This document shows positions 1 through 6,120 of a stretch of 18,741 nt of DNA, in pieces (the first letter of the stretch is position 1; the number at the start of each line of letters is the position of its first letter). The translations under genes and the position numbers were made by a program. Origin of the DNA: Patescibacteria group bacterium (GTDB taxonomy: Bacteria > Patescibacteriota > Minisyncoccia > Phycocordibacterales > UBA1006); contig JAGQMP010000012.1 in NCBI GenBank assembly GCA_020428585.1, positions 1 through 18,741 of the forward strand. Direction: 5' to 3'. Below the pieces are notes generated by a model that did no database searches, had not been told where the DNA came from, and was given only the letters and a program-made list of their open reading frames with translations.

Positions 1-320
1 AAACCCTCGCTTTCTTTATCAAGGCGACCGACGGTATTGAGGTGCGCAAATTGAGGAAAGACATCGAAAATATTTTTACCCGCACCGACGTCCTTTGATG
101 ATAAGTAACCACGAGGTTTGTACACTAACACCGTTTCTTTTTGGTCCAAGCTAACCAGACCCTGTTTCTTGATATCAATGCGATCTTTCGATGGATCGAT
201 TTTATCACCGGGCTGGGTTGGTTTTCCGTTCACCAGTACGAACCCCTCTTCAATCAGACGTTTGGCCTCACGGCGGGAGGCAACCCCCGTGTCCGACAGG
301 TGTTTTTCAATGCGAATCAT
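1..320 (-). CDS. Pseudouridine synthase, RsuA/RluB family (partial, C-terminus beyond window)
   Basis: The first 106 residues are present and the gene runs off the left edge. Enzymes of this family isomerise a uridine in rRNA (RsuA in 16S, RluB in 23S) or, for RluE/RluF, neighbouring sites. Residues 1-48 form an S4 RNA-binding domain, with the typical SRREAKRLIEEG and LVNGKP segments. The catalytic domain then begins with VLVYKPRGYLSS and reaches GRLDKESEG at the edge. In this family the Asp of the GRLD motif is the catalytic nucleophile, and it is present. The ATG at 320 overlaps the stop of the upstream solute-binding protein gene as ATGA, so the two are translationally coupled in one operon. 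RsuA and RluB cannot be separated from this fragment. Confidence 0.9.
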   Translation of the reverse strand, partial: MIRIEKHLSDTGVASRREAKRLIEEGFVLVNGKPTQPGDKIDPSKDRIDIKKQGLVSLDQKETVLVYKPRGYLSSKDVGAGKNIFDVFPQFAHLNTVGRLDKESEG

Positions 321-1957
321 GCTTCGTCTTCATCGACAAACCACGACCATACGTGTCTGGTTGCTACATACCATTCGCTGATCCGATCAAATCGGTCTGA
401 CGATCGTGCGATCGAGAATGAGGTCCCGCGGACTCGTTTTGGTAAGACGTACACGTACGATGGTGCGTAGAGAAATACGGCTGGATAGCGACTCGTGATC
501 GCATCATCGATCGTATCAAGGTCAGGGTCACGACTGGTTCGAAGACCTGAAAGCAGCGAGTCAACGTTGGCATCCTTGAACAGACTGATGTTAAGTCCCG
601 GATCACTTACCTGCGAGGAATGCCAGAATGCGTAGATGTCAGTTGGCTTTTCAATCTCGTAACCAAAGATGATAGCTTCGTAATCACGTGGACGAAGGAT
701 GTTCTGATTAAAGTTTCCTTGGTCGTATGATCTGACCGTTACCTTTATCCCAACCGCAGCAAGGTCTTCTTCGATGTGTTGCGCAACCGCGCGGACCTCT
801 TCGAGATTTGGTACCGCAATACTAAAAGCAAGGATTGTCTCGCCATCTTTGTCACTTTTGGAATACCACCCATCCTCGTTTCGTTTCCATCCATCTGATT
901 CAATCATATTGATCGCTTTGCCAGGATCAAACCATGATGCCTCATCGGTAAATCCAAACGCCGAATTGATAGGGTAAGCAAAGTCACCGAAGGTGTCTTT
1001 AACTAAGATATCTTTATTGATGGCTAGTGAAATCGCTTGGCGGATTTTGCTTGAACCTAGTACTGATTTCTCGGCACCAAGATTAAAGAAGAGGGCAAAG
1101 ACTCGAGGAAGGGTTGCACTATGGATGCGGTCTTGATCAATGTCTAGTATTGACCCTGGTGCAAGTCCATAGGCAGCATCGATACTGCCGTCTTCAAGCG
1201 CCTCGGTTAACGCAGCCTCATTTTCAAAGAAGTTCAAGGTCACATGTTTGAGATATGGTGCTTCAACACTTGAACTTGATCGAGTGAGGGTATATTTTTT
1301 CGGCACCCCGGTATCAGCGACATCAATTGATGATACGTGGTAGGGTCCTGATCCAACGGGATTCGTATTATAGGTATTAAATACAAAGGCTTCAGGTTCT
1401 ACCTCGCCCCAGATATGTTCAGGTAAGATACCGATCTCGAGGTTGTAGGGGAAATCGTTGAAAGGTCGGGCGAGATTAAAGATTACGGTTCTCTGGTCTA
1501 CTTTGTTGACCTCGACGCCTTGCCATCTGGCGTTAAGAGGGCTCTTGATCAACGAATCTTGGATAGCCTTCACGGTGAATACGACATCATTAGCAGTTAA
1601 AGCTTCGCCATCTTCAAACGATAGGTCATCTTTCAAGGTTAGGGTATATGATAACCCGTCAGGTGAAGTCTCAAGTGATTCGGCAAGGAGGTATCGCACA
1701 GAACCCGTTCGATCGATCGATACCAGTGGGGTAAAGACGAGGCGAGTCAGATCCTGGTCAGCTTGGGATTGGGCGAGGACGGGATTGATGAACCGAGGGG
1801 CGCCAATGATGCCTTCGTGTACTGATCCACCTTCGGCTTTGACCTCGACGGTGACATGTTGGTACCACTGCCAGAGGCTACCGAGGATACCAATAATGAG
1901 GGCGAGAAAAAAAACTCGCAGCAACCACCCCCTCGTAGATGTGTGGGTAGGATTCAT
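317..1957 (-). CDS. Extracellular solute-binding protein, family 5 (peptide/nickel type)
   Basis: This 546-residue protein belongs to the SBP_bac_5 (OppA/DppA-like) family, which captures oligopeptides or related ligands outside the cell for an ABC importer. One hydrophobic helix (about residues 12-31) follows a short charged N-terminus and is probably an uncleaved anchor. No lipobox cysteine is present. Recognisable family segments are LVFTPLVSI (about residue 73), SPDGLSYTLTLKDDLSFEDG, LTANDVVFTVKAI, the GSGPY turn near 200 and RQAISLAINKD near 305. No permease or ATPase gene is in the window, so the partner transporter is elsewhere or absent. The gene starts 7 bases after the secG stop and ends with an ATGA overlap into the pseudouridine synthase. 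Family assignment is firm; substrate is unknown. Confidence 0.92.
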   Translation of the reverse strand: MNPTHTSTRGWLLRVFFLALIIGILGSLWQWYQHVTVEVKAEGGSVHEGIIGAPRFINPVLAQSQADQDLTRLVFTPLVSIDRTGSVRYLLAESLETSPDGLSYTLTLKDDLSFEDGEALTANDVVFTVKAIQDSLIKSPLNARWQGVEVNKVDQRTVIFNLARPFNDFPYNLEIGILPEHIWGEVEPEAFVFNTYNTNPVGSGPYHVSSIDVADTGVPKKYTLTRSSSSVEAPYLKHVTLNFFENEAALTEALEDGSIDAAYGLAPGSILDIDQDRIHSATLPRVFALFFNLGAEKSVLGSSKIRQAISLAINKDILVKDTFGDFAYPINSAFGFTDEASWFDPGKAINMIESDGWKRNEDGWYSKSDKDGETILAFSIAVPNLEEVRAVAQHIEEDLAAVGIKVTVRSYDQGNFNQNILRPRDYEAIIFGYEIEKPTDIYAFWHSSQVSDPGLNISLFKDANVDSLLSGLRTSRDPDLDTIDDAITSRYPAVFLYAPSYVYVLPKRVRGTSFSIARSSDRFDRISEWYVATRHVWSWFVDEDEA

Positions 1958-1964
1958 GACGAGC

Positions 1965-2198
1965 TTACTTGGTTACCACAATGGCGATCGAAACGAGAGT
2001 GAAGAGCACCGCAAGGACGATAGCCGCTTGGAAGACCACCTTTTCGCTTCCGCGTCGGGTGTTCTTGACGGTGTCGATGGAATCGCTACCACCAAAGGCG
2101 CCCCCGAGCGATTCTTCAGAACGTTGGAGCAAGATCACGATGATAATCAAAATCGCCAAAACGATCTGCATAATAGGTAAGATGCTGAGTAGTGTCAT
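1965..2198 (-). CDS. secG: Preprotein translocase subunit SecG
   Basis: This 77-residue protein has the SecG layout: a first membrane helix (IMQIVLAILIIIVILLQRSEE), a glycine-rich loop (GGAFGG) and a second helix (VFQAAIVLAVLFTLVSIAIV). SecG is the small accessory subunit of the SecYEG channel and assists protein export. I chose the ATG at 2198 rather than an in-frame start at 2240. It gives the usual family length, and the upstream codons would overlap the promoter region shared with the divergent gene. It is the first gene of a three-gene minus-strand operon with the solute-binding protein and the pseudouridine synthase. The Q-R-S-E-E and GGAFGG segments are strong family hallmarks. Confidence 0.93.
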   Translation of the reverse strand: MTLLSILPIMQIVLAILIIIVILLQRSEESLGGAFGGSDSIDTVKNTRRGSEKVVFQAAIVLAVLFTLVSIAIVVTK

Positions 2199-2206
2199 AC
2201 AAGGGT

Positions 2207-2212
2207 ATGGTA
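2207..2212 (-). promoter_or_regulatory. Possible -10 box for the secG operon
   Basis: On the minus strand TACCAT lies 8 bases before the secG ATG, with TTGTCT 16 bases further upstream. The match is weak. The very short distance to the start codon agrees with the near-leaderless pattern seen elsewhere in the window. Confidence 0.3.
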
Positions 2213-2266
2213 TCAAAAAACCAGTTAAAGACAAATACAAAAAGTACCCACTGGAGAGGTTCTCTC

Positions 2267-2294
2267 TTTGCGCTCCTTTCTTTTTTGGTATACT
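2267..2294 (+). promoter_or_regulatory. Promoter, near-leaderless, of the peptidoglycan-binding gene
   Basis: TATACT at 2289-2294 is preceded by TGG (an extended -10) and ends 8 bases before the ATG at 2303. A loose TTTGCG at 2267-2272 sits 16 bases upstream. Transcription from this box would begin almost at the start codon. It diverges from the secG operon. Confidence 0.55.
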
Positions 2295-2302
2295 GGTCTG
2301 GT

Positions 2303-2824
2303 ATGAATGAACTCAAGTACCAGATTACCCAGCTTGTTTTCCTTGTCCTTTTGGGACTCGGTGGATACTGGGCGTTGACTCACCTCGATAATGGTGTTAC
2401 CTACACTCGGACTGACCTGGTTGCTGATCGAGGAGACGAAATAGCATTGGCTGATGATCAGGTGAATGCCGTGAATAATGAAACCGTTCTCGTGGCACCT
2501 GATGAAGGTACCGTGGACGAGGTTGAACCAGAACCAGAACCTGAACCGACACCGTCTGATAGCAATGCTGATTTGATCGCAGACCTACAAGCGATAGTTG
2601 ATGCGAATGTCACCATCGATTCAGGAGCGAACGGTGACCGTGTCGGTACGGTCCAAGAGTTCCTCGCGCTGTACTTCACCGACAAAACCATCACGATTGA
2701 CCGCGACTTTGGTCCTACGACCAAGGGATTGGTAAAAGAATTCCAACAGAAAGAATTAAATGGTGGTGATGGACGGGTGGGGCCGAATACCCTTAAGGCC
2801 ATGATCGAATATCTCGAGGCCTGA
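2303..2824 (+). CDS. Membrane-anchored protein with C-terminal peptidoglycan-binding domain
   Basis: This 173-residue protein has an N-terminal membrane helix (about residues 8-26, LVFLVLLGLGGYWAL) and an acidic spacer. A Glu-Pro repeat linker (EPEPEPE, near residue 80) follows, then a C-terminal PG_binding_1-like domain. That domain shows the family pattern: GDRVGTVQEFLALYF, IDRDFGPTTKGLVKEFQQK and GRVGPNTLKAMI. Such domains hold proteins on the cell wall. No catalytic domain is attached, so it probably tethers membrane to wall or works with a separate hydrolase. The ATG at 2303 is chosen because the longer frame from 2192 would run through the promoter and divergent gene. It stands alone, followed by hairpins at 2831-2846 and 2853-2903. 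Confidence 0.85.
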   Translation: MNELKYQITQLVFLVLLGLGGYWALTHLDNGVTYTRTDLVADRGDEIALADDQVNAVNNETVLVAPDEGTVDEVEPEPEPEPTPSDSNADLIADLQAIVDANVTIDSGANGDRVGTVQEFLALYFTDKTITIDRDFGPTTKGLVKEFQQKELNGGDGRVGPNTLKAMIEYLEA

Positions 2825-2852
2825 GAAATAGACGAATCTCTTCGTCAGCTAC

Positions 2853-2903
2853 GAGAAAAGAGCGCTCACGGTATAGGACACATACCGCTCGCGCTCTTTT
2901 CTC
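2853..2903 (+). terminator. Long hairpin terminator
   Basis: A 13-bp outer stem (GAGAAAAGAGCGC paired with its complement), a 3-base mismatch and a 6-bp inner stem (CGGTAT/ATACCG) surround a 7-base loop. The descending arm ends in TCTTTTCTC and is followed by a pyrimidine-rich stretch. A smaller hairpin, GACGAA-TCTC-TTCGTC, lies just before it at 2831-2846. It probably ends the transcript of the peptidoglycan-binding gene. Confidence 0.7.
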
Positions 2904-2979
2904 TTGCTTTCTCGATCTCCATGCTATTTTTCAGCCCTCGCCGCAAAACATTTAATTTAACTGAAGGAGGGATCCCTGG

Positions 2980-2985
2980 TACTAT
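2980..2985 (+). promoter_or_regulatory. Possible extended -10 box of pth
   Basis: TACTAT preceded by TGG ends exactly six bases before the pth ATG, the same spacing as at 6121, 15748 and 17179. An alternative is TTTAAT at 2951-2956, which would put the AAGGAGG at 2964-2970 in a leader. That Shine-Dalgarno-like heptamer is 21 bases from the ATG, too far for normal use. Confidence 0.4.
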
Positions 2986-2991
2986 GGTGAT

Positions 2992-3543
2992 ATGTTCTAC
3001 GTCATTGGCCTCGGTAATCCAGGTGAAAAGTATCGCTATACCCGTCACAATGCGGCGTGGATCGTCTTGGATGAACTGTATGATGAGGGTTGGCACCGTC
3101 ATGGATACATGAATGCAGACGTTCGTTCTTTTGGATACGGTCTCTTGATCAAACCCAATACCTTTATGAATAATTCAGGCGAGGTAGTGAGTTTTTTGAA
3201 AAAAGAAGTTGATTTTGCACCCGAACATATCATTATCATCTACGACGATATTGATCTGCCTCTTGGCACCATGCGCGTGTCCTTTGATCGAGGGGATGGG
3301 GGGCACAACGGGGTGAAATCAATCGTCGAACACCTCGGATCGAAACAATGCATCAGAATCCGTATTGGTATCTCGCGCCTCCTTGATGATGGTCGTTTGG
3401 TAAAGCCATCAGTCCTCGGGCAATTTGGCAAATCTGAACGCAGTATGGTCACCGATACCATCGCACCACAAGTTGATAGAATATTGACCAGCATTACCAC
3501 CGAAGGCTACGAAGTTGCGATGAATCGGTATAACGCAAAATAA
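2992..3543 (+). CDS. pth: Peptidyl-tRNA hydrolase
   Basis: The enzyme cleaves peptidyl-tRNA released from stalled ribosomes and so recycles tRNA in the cytoplasm. All family signatures are visible in its 183 residues. GLGNPG is at 6-11 and TRHN at 17-20, where His19 corresponds to the catalytic histidine. KPNTFMNNSG is at 54-63 (Asn60), YDDIDLPLG follows at 84-92 (Asp86 region), GGHNG at 103-107, and RIRIGI later in the chain. It is slightly shorter than the roughly 194-residue E. coli enzyme, mostly between the TRHN motif and the KPNTFMN segment. The gene appears to be monocistronic, ended by the hairpin at 3543-3563. No residue important for activity is missing. Confidence 0.97.
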   Translation: MFYVIGLGNPGEKYRYTRHNAAWIVLDELYDEGWHRHGYMNADVRSFGYGLLIKPNTFMNNSGEVVSFLKKEVDFAPEHIIIIYDDIDLPLGTMRVSFDRGDGGHNGVKSIVEHLGSKQCIRIRIGISRLLDDGRLVKPSVLGQFGKSERSMVTDTIAPQVDRILTSITTEGYEVAMNRYNAK

Positions 3544-3563
3544 AAGACCCAATCAGGGTCTTT
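3543..3563. terminator. Bidirectional rho-independent terminator
   Basis: AAAGACCC and GGGTCTTT form an 8-bp stem with loop AATCA directly after the pth stop codon. The gene at 3570-3851 converges on it from the other strand, where the hairpin is followed by TATTTT. Confidence 0.85.
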
Positions 3564-3569
3564 CGTTGT

Positions 3570-3851
3570 TCATTCAAGGAATATTACCTTCGCACCATAC
3601 TCAATTTGTTCTTCCCACTGTTCTTTTGATAGCCATAAGTCGCAGACAGGACAAATAACTAGATCATCTTCACCTTTTTCTTCAAATTCTTTTTTGGTTA
3701 CTGAAAGCTCATGTCCATTTTCTTTACAGGAATCTCTTCTGGATGAAATTTCATCACTGTATTCTCTTAGATTGCCAACGTCTGAGAAGCTTGGAGCTGT
3801 ATGACTTTTGCACATAATTTTACGATTTTTAGATTTTCTATAATAAAACAT
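3570..3851 (-). CDS. Small AT-rich hypothetical protein with possible zinc-binding cysteines
   Basis: I do not recognise this 93-residue protein. The start is basic (YYRKSKNRK). A CKENGH segment near residue 42 and a CPVCDLW segment near 68 could together supply a Cys-His-Cys-Cys zinc site. The C-terminal half is acidic and ends IEYGAKVIFLE. An alternative start at 3815 (MCKSH) would remove twelve lysine/arginine-rich residues. The coding sequence is visibly richer in A and T than the neighbouring pth and S1 genes. It stands alone between terminators, which suggests a recent arrival. Coding status is supported by the uninterrupted frame and the CPxC motif, but not by any family match I can name. 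Confidence 0.55.
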   Translation of the reverse strand: MFYYRKSKNRKIMCKSHTAPSFSDVGNLREYSDEISSRRDSCKENGHELSVTKKEFEEKGEDDLVICPVCDLWLSKEQWEEQIEYGAKVIFLE

Positions 3852-3921
3852 AAAAAGTTATTTTATACAATATAATAGAACGTAATAAAATAAGCCTACA
3901 AATAAGGATCGTCTAAAACAA

Positions 3922-3991
3922 AAAAGAATTCCTGAGAAATATTTCAATGTTTGAGCCGTAAGGCGAGTTTTGAAATATCAGGAATTCTTTT
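3922..3991. terminator. Large hairpin, likely terminator of the S1 gene
   Basis: The left arm (3922-3947) and right arm (3970-3991) pair over 22 bp, interrupted only by a 4-base GAAA bulge. The 22-base loop contains a GCC-GTAA-GGC mini-stem. On the minus strand the structure is followed by TTTTTTGTTTT, typical of an intrinsic terminator for the S1 transcript coming from 4058. On the plus strand it is also followed by a T-rich stretch. Confidence 0.7.
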
Positions 3992-4031
3992 GTAGTTTTT
4001 AGAGCCGTTTTGTGAGCTTGAAAACTTTTTG

Positions 4032-4055
4032 CTTCTTTTTTGTTTAAAAAAGAAG
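4032..4055 (-). terminator. A/T hairpin directly after the S1 stop
   Basis: CTTCTTTTTT and AAAAAAGAAG form a 10-bp stem around a GTTT loop, two bases beyond the stop codon. Its weak A-T stem lacks a following T-run on the minus strand. It may protect the mRNA 3' end rather than terminate; the real stop is probably the hairpin at 3922-3991. Confidence 0.4.
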
Positions 4056-4057
4056 AG

Positions 4058-5128
4058 TTAGTTGTTGAACGAAAGGGTTAATTTTTGATCCTTTGGCTCA
4101 AAGGTGGTAATCGTAAAGTCGTATGACTGTCCGAGGCCGAGCTTGGTTTTGAGATCTTTTTCAGATTCGAATTCTGAAATGTGTACCAATCCCGCAACAC
4201 CCTGTTCGATTGAAACGAGGGCACCGTGTTTGTTGTGCTTGATCACGACACCATTCACTTTGTCACCAACTTGGTACTTACCATCAACGGTGGTCCATGG
4301 ATTTTCGGTTAGGGTCTTGATCGAGAATGAAATCTTGCCATCTTTGATCTCGATGATCTTGGCTTTTACCTGATCACCAATCTGGTAGAGGGCACGTGGA
4401 TTTTCAACGAGTGACCAATCCATTTCAGAAATGTGTACCAATCCTTCGACTCCCTGTTCTAGTTTCAAGAAGATACCAAAGTCGACAATACCGGTAACCT
4501 CGCATTCAAGGACGTCGCCAACTGAATATTTTGATGGAACTGATTTTTCTCGGCTGCCGGCTTTCTCTCCCTTTTCAGAGAAGATCAATTTACCATCCTT
4601 TGGATTCACTGATAGTACGTTGACTGATAGCTTCTGCCCGACGAGTTTTTTCAATTCGTTCACGATCTCGTTCTTGTCACCTGACTCGACACGAGGGTAG
4701 TGTTCCGCGTTCAATTGTGACGCTGGCAAGAATCCCGAGATTCCGTTCCAGTCGAGCATCAATCCTCCCTTGTTGGCTTCCTTCACCACGATCTCGAGGG
4801 TGGTTCCGCTCTTCAAGGCTTCTTCGGCTTCACCCCAGGCGAGGGCTTGCTTCGCTTCTTTCAATGACAATTCAATGTAACCGTCCTCGTTTTCGAGGTC
4901 TACGATTTTTGCCTTGATTGAATCTCCAGCATTGAGGGCACGAATCATATCACGCGCGGTCAAATATTCTTTACCGTAGATGATACCGGTTCCGTGTGGG
5001 TAGAGGTCAATAAAGACTTGGGTCCCTTGGATGCTGATAACGGTTCCTTCAACCAATTCACCAATCTCGAGTGCCTTGGTTTCTTTTCCTGAAAGGAGTT
5101 TTCCTAAAATAGTGTTTGATAAATCCAT
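4058..5128 (-). CDS. rpsA: Ribosomal protein S1 (four S1 domains)
   Basis: This 356-residue protein consists of four S1 (OB-fold) RNA-binding repeats, at roughly residues 20-93, 105-190, 203-275 and 286-355. Repeats 3 and 4 are canonical (GVEGLVHISEMDW, GVAGLVHISEFES, each preceded by a GDV or GDKV turn). Repeats 1 and 2 are divergent (GTGIIYGKEYL, GISGFLPASQL), as is usual for ribosome-binding repeats of S1. S1 binds mRNA on the 30S subunit and helps start translation, which matters in a genome with so few Shine-Dalgarno sites. E. coli S1 has six repeats; four-repeat forms are common in compact genomes. The leader (5129-5215) is structured and holds a short upstream ORF, so autogenous control is plausible. 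Confidence 0.9.
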   Translation of the reverse strand: MDLSNTILGKLLSGKETKALEIGELVEGTVISIQGTQVFIDLYPHGTGIIYGKEYLTARDMIRALNAGDSIKAKIVDLENEDGYIELSLKEAKQALAWGEAEEALKSGTTLEIVVKEANKGGLMLDWNGISGFLPASQLNAEHYPRVESGDKNEIVNELKKLVGQKLSVNVLSVNPKDGKLIFSEKGEKAGSREKSVPSKYSVGDVLECEVTGIVDFGIFLKLEQGVEGLVHISEMDWSLVENPRALYQIGDQVKAKIIEIKDGKISFSIKTLTENPWTTVDGKYQVGDKVNGVVIKHNKHGALVSIEQGVAGLVHISEFESEKDLKTKLGLGQSYDFTITTFEPKDQKLTLSFNN

Positions 5129-5151
5129 AAAAAATGCGCGCCTAAAGCGCG
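5129..5151 (-). promoter_or_regulatory. Terminator-like hairpin abutting the rpsA start codon
   Basis: On the minus strand CGCGC-TTTAG-GCGCG is followed by CA and six T, and the ATG comes directly after. This has the shape of an intrinsic terminator or attenuator. It could instead act as a translation operator near the initiation region. Confidence 0.5.
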
Positions 5152-5186
5152 GTCGTCCTAAATAGTCGGCACGCTCTCTCCTTCAT
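5142..5186 (-). CDS. Possible 14-codon leader peptide upstream of rpsA
   Basis: ATG at 5186 opens a short frame encoding MKERACRLFRTTAL and stops with TAG at 5144-5142. The stop lies inside the loop of the hairpin at 5137-5151. Three of its four arginine codons are AGA, CGA and AGG. An AAGGAG motif lies inside the frame rather than before it. Translation is not proven, and an ORF this short can arise by chance. Its stop position makes a ribosome-dependent attenuation role worth considering. Confidence 0.3.
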   Translation of the reverse strand: MKERACRLFRTTAL

Positions 5187-5215
5187 CAGTAGCTATCAAA
5201 ATACAGAAGGGGAGG

Positions 5216-5221
5216 GTTATA
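5216..5221 (-). promoter_or_regulatory. Possible -10 box of rpsA
   Basis: TATAAC on the minus strand, preceded by TTTGGTGCG, would give a leader of about 80 bases carrying the short ORF and the hairpin. No good -35 element is visible. An alternative is TATTTT near 5200 on the same strand. Confidence 0.35.
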
Positions 5222-5290
5222 CGCACCAAACCGCGAATAATATTAGGATGCTTGTCATATTACGGATATTTATTGTTTTGGCAATAATAT

Positions 5291-5319
5291 TTGACAACTT
5301 ATATATTAAATATTATTTT
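5291..5319 (+). promoter_or_regulatory. Promoter of the Nudix-like gene
   Basis: TTGACA at 5291-5296 is followed by 17 bases and TATTTT at 5314-5319. The resulting leader of about 20 bases is almost all A and T, with no Shine-Dalgarno motif. The perfect -35 box contrasts with the core genes of the window. Confidence 0.65.
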
Positions 5320-5344
5320 GAAAATAAATAAAAATTAAACAAAA

Positions 5345-5908
5345 ATGGAAAAGTTAAGAATAATATCAGAGTTTCATCTCGAAAGAGTACTTGATGCTTA
5401 TGGTGTCGATACAAAACTTTACGGAACAGGAGACAAAAAAGATCTCGAAGATTTGTTTGTCGAGATAAATTCTGGAGAATCAGATTTATTTGAAATAGAA
5501 GATGGTTCGTTACTTAGAGTTATACGCACAGTAAACTTGTTCTTGTTTCACAAAAAAAATAACAACGAGTTTGAATTTTTAAGGGAAAGAGAACAAATCT
5601 TTAGCGACGGTAGGGTAAAAATTAGAAACCTAATCCCTTCACTTTCAGAAAAAAGAAAGTTTGACGAAGACCCAATTCTTGCCCTTCAGCGAGGGATACA
5701 TGAAGAATTAGGCATTTCAATTGATCCTGGGCAATTAATGGTACTTCCTAGCAGAGAAGAAATTAAACAGTCGAAGTCTTATTTATTAAATACAAAAAAT
5801 TACCTCGACGATTACTTCTATTTATTAGAACAAGATTCTTATAGAGAAGAATATACGGAAATTCAAGAAAAGAAGACGGTATATTTTTCTTGGCAAAAAG
5901 TTTTATAG
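5345..5908 (+). CDS. Nudix-hydrolase-like protein
   Basis: This 187-residue protein has a recognisable but imperfect Nudix box around residues 107-126: E-x5-E-x7-R-G-I-x-E-E-L-G-I, where the family consensus is G-x5-E-x7-R-E-U-x-E-E-x-G-U. The Glu pair that binds metal (EELG) is intact, while the first Gly and the Glu after Arg are replaced. The N-terminal half carries YGTGDKKDLEDLFVEI and GESDLFE, a layout I recall from a Nudix subgroup also present in eukaryotes. Such enzymes cleave nucleoside diphosphates linked to another group; the substrate cannot be told. The gene is AT-rich, has its own TTGACA promoter and stands alone between terminators, which suggests horizontal acquisition. Confidence 0.65.
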   Translation: MEKLRIISEFHLERVLDAYGVDTKLYGTGDKKDLEDLFVEINSGESDLFEIEDGSLLRVIRTVNLFLFHKKNNNEFEFLREREQIFSDGRVKIRNLIPSLSEKRKFDEDPILALQRGIHEELGISIDPGQLMVLPSREEIKQSKSYLLNTKNYLDDYFYLLEQDSYREEYTEIQEKKTVYFSWQKVL

Positions 5909-5911
5909 TTT

Positions 5912-5941
5912 AAAGCCGCAAAATTTGATTTTTGCGGCTTT
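5912..5941 (+). terminator. Rho-independent terminator after the Nudix-like gene
   Basis: AAAGCCGCAAAA and TTTTGCGGCTTT form a 12-bp stem with a 6-base loop, followed by ATTTTTAAT. Confidence 0.88.
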
Positions 5942-5956
5942 ATTTTTAATAAAATC

Positions 5957-5997
5957 CCTCACAAGTGATTTTTGCCCGGCAAAAATCACTTGTGAGG
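5957..5997. repeat. 41-base perfect odd palindrome (second hairpin/terminator)
   Basis: Twenty-base arms are perfect complements around a single central C. The right arm is followed by CCTTTATTTT, so it can act as a second terminator in tandem with the one at 5912-5941, with which it shares the string TGATTTTTGC. No coding sequence overlaps it. Confidence 0.75.
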
Positions 5998-6095
5998 CCT
6001 TTATTTTGGCCTACATTGCACGTTTCTATTTCAACGGAGAAATTAAGGGGTTTTTGATGGTTCAATGAAAATTGGAAATTGTAAATTATAAATTG

Positions 6096-6120
6096 AGACA
6101 CATTATCGTATAATGTGTCT
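6096..6120. promoter_or_regulatory. Candidate operator: inverted repeat over the promoter and up to the start codon
   Basis: AGACACATTAT (6096-6106) and ATAATGTGTCT (6110-6120) are perfect 11-bp arms around CGT. The right arm contains most of the -10 box TATAAT (6109-6114), and the repeat ends at the base before the ATG at 6121. If the mRNA is leaderless the dyad is not transcribed, so a DNA-binding repressor is more likely than an RNA hairpin. Confidence 0.6.
6109..6114 (+). promoter_or_regulatory. Promoter -10 box of the MBL-gyrA operon
   Basis: Perfect TATAAT ends six bases before the ATG at 6121, predicting a leaderless transcript. A TTATAA at 6087-6092 is a weak -35 candidate at 16 bases. 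Confidence 0.65.

Noticed and set aside
1458..2180. 240-residue open frame on the plus strand
   Set aside because: It lies antisense to the solute-binding protein and secG, which have clear family matches; its composition has no recognisable domain.
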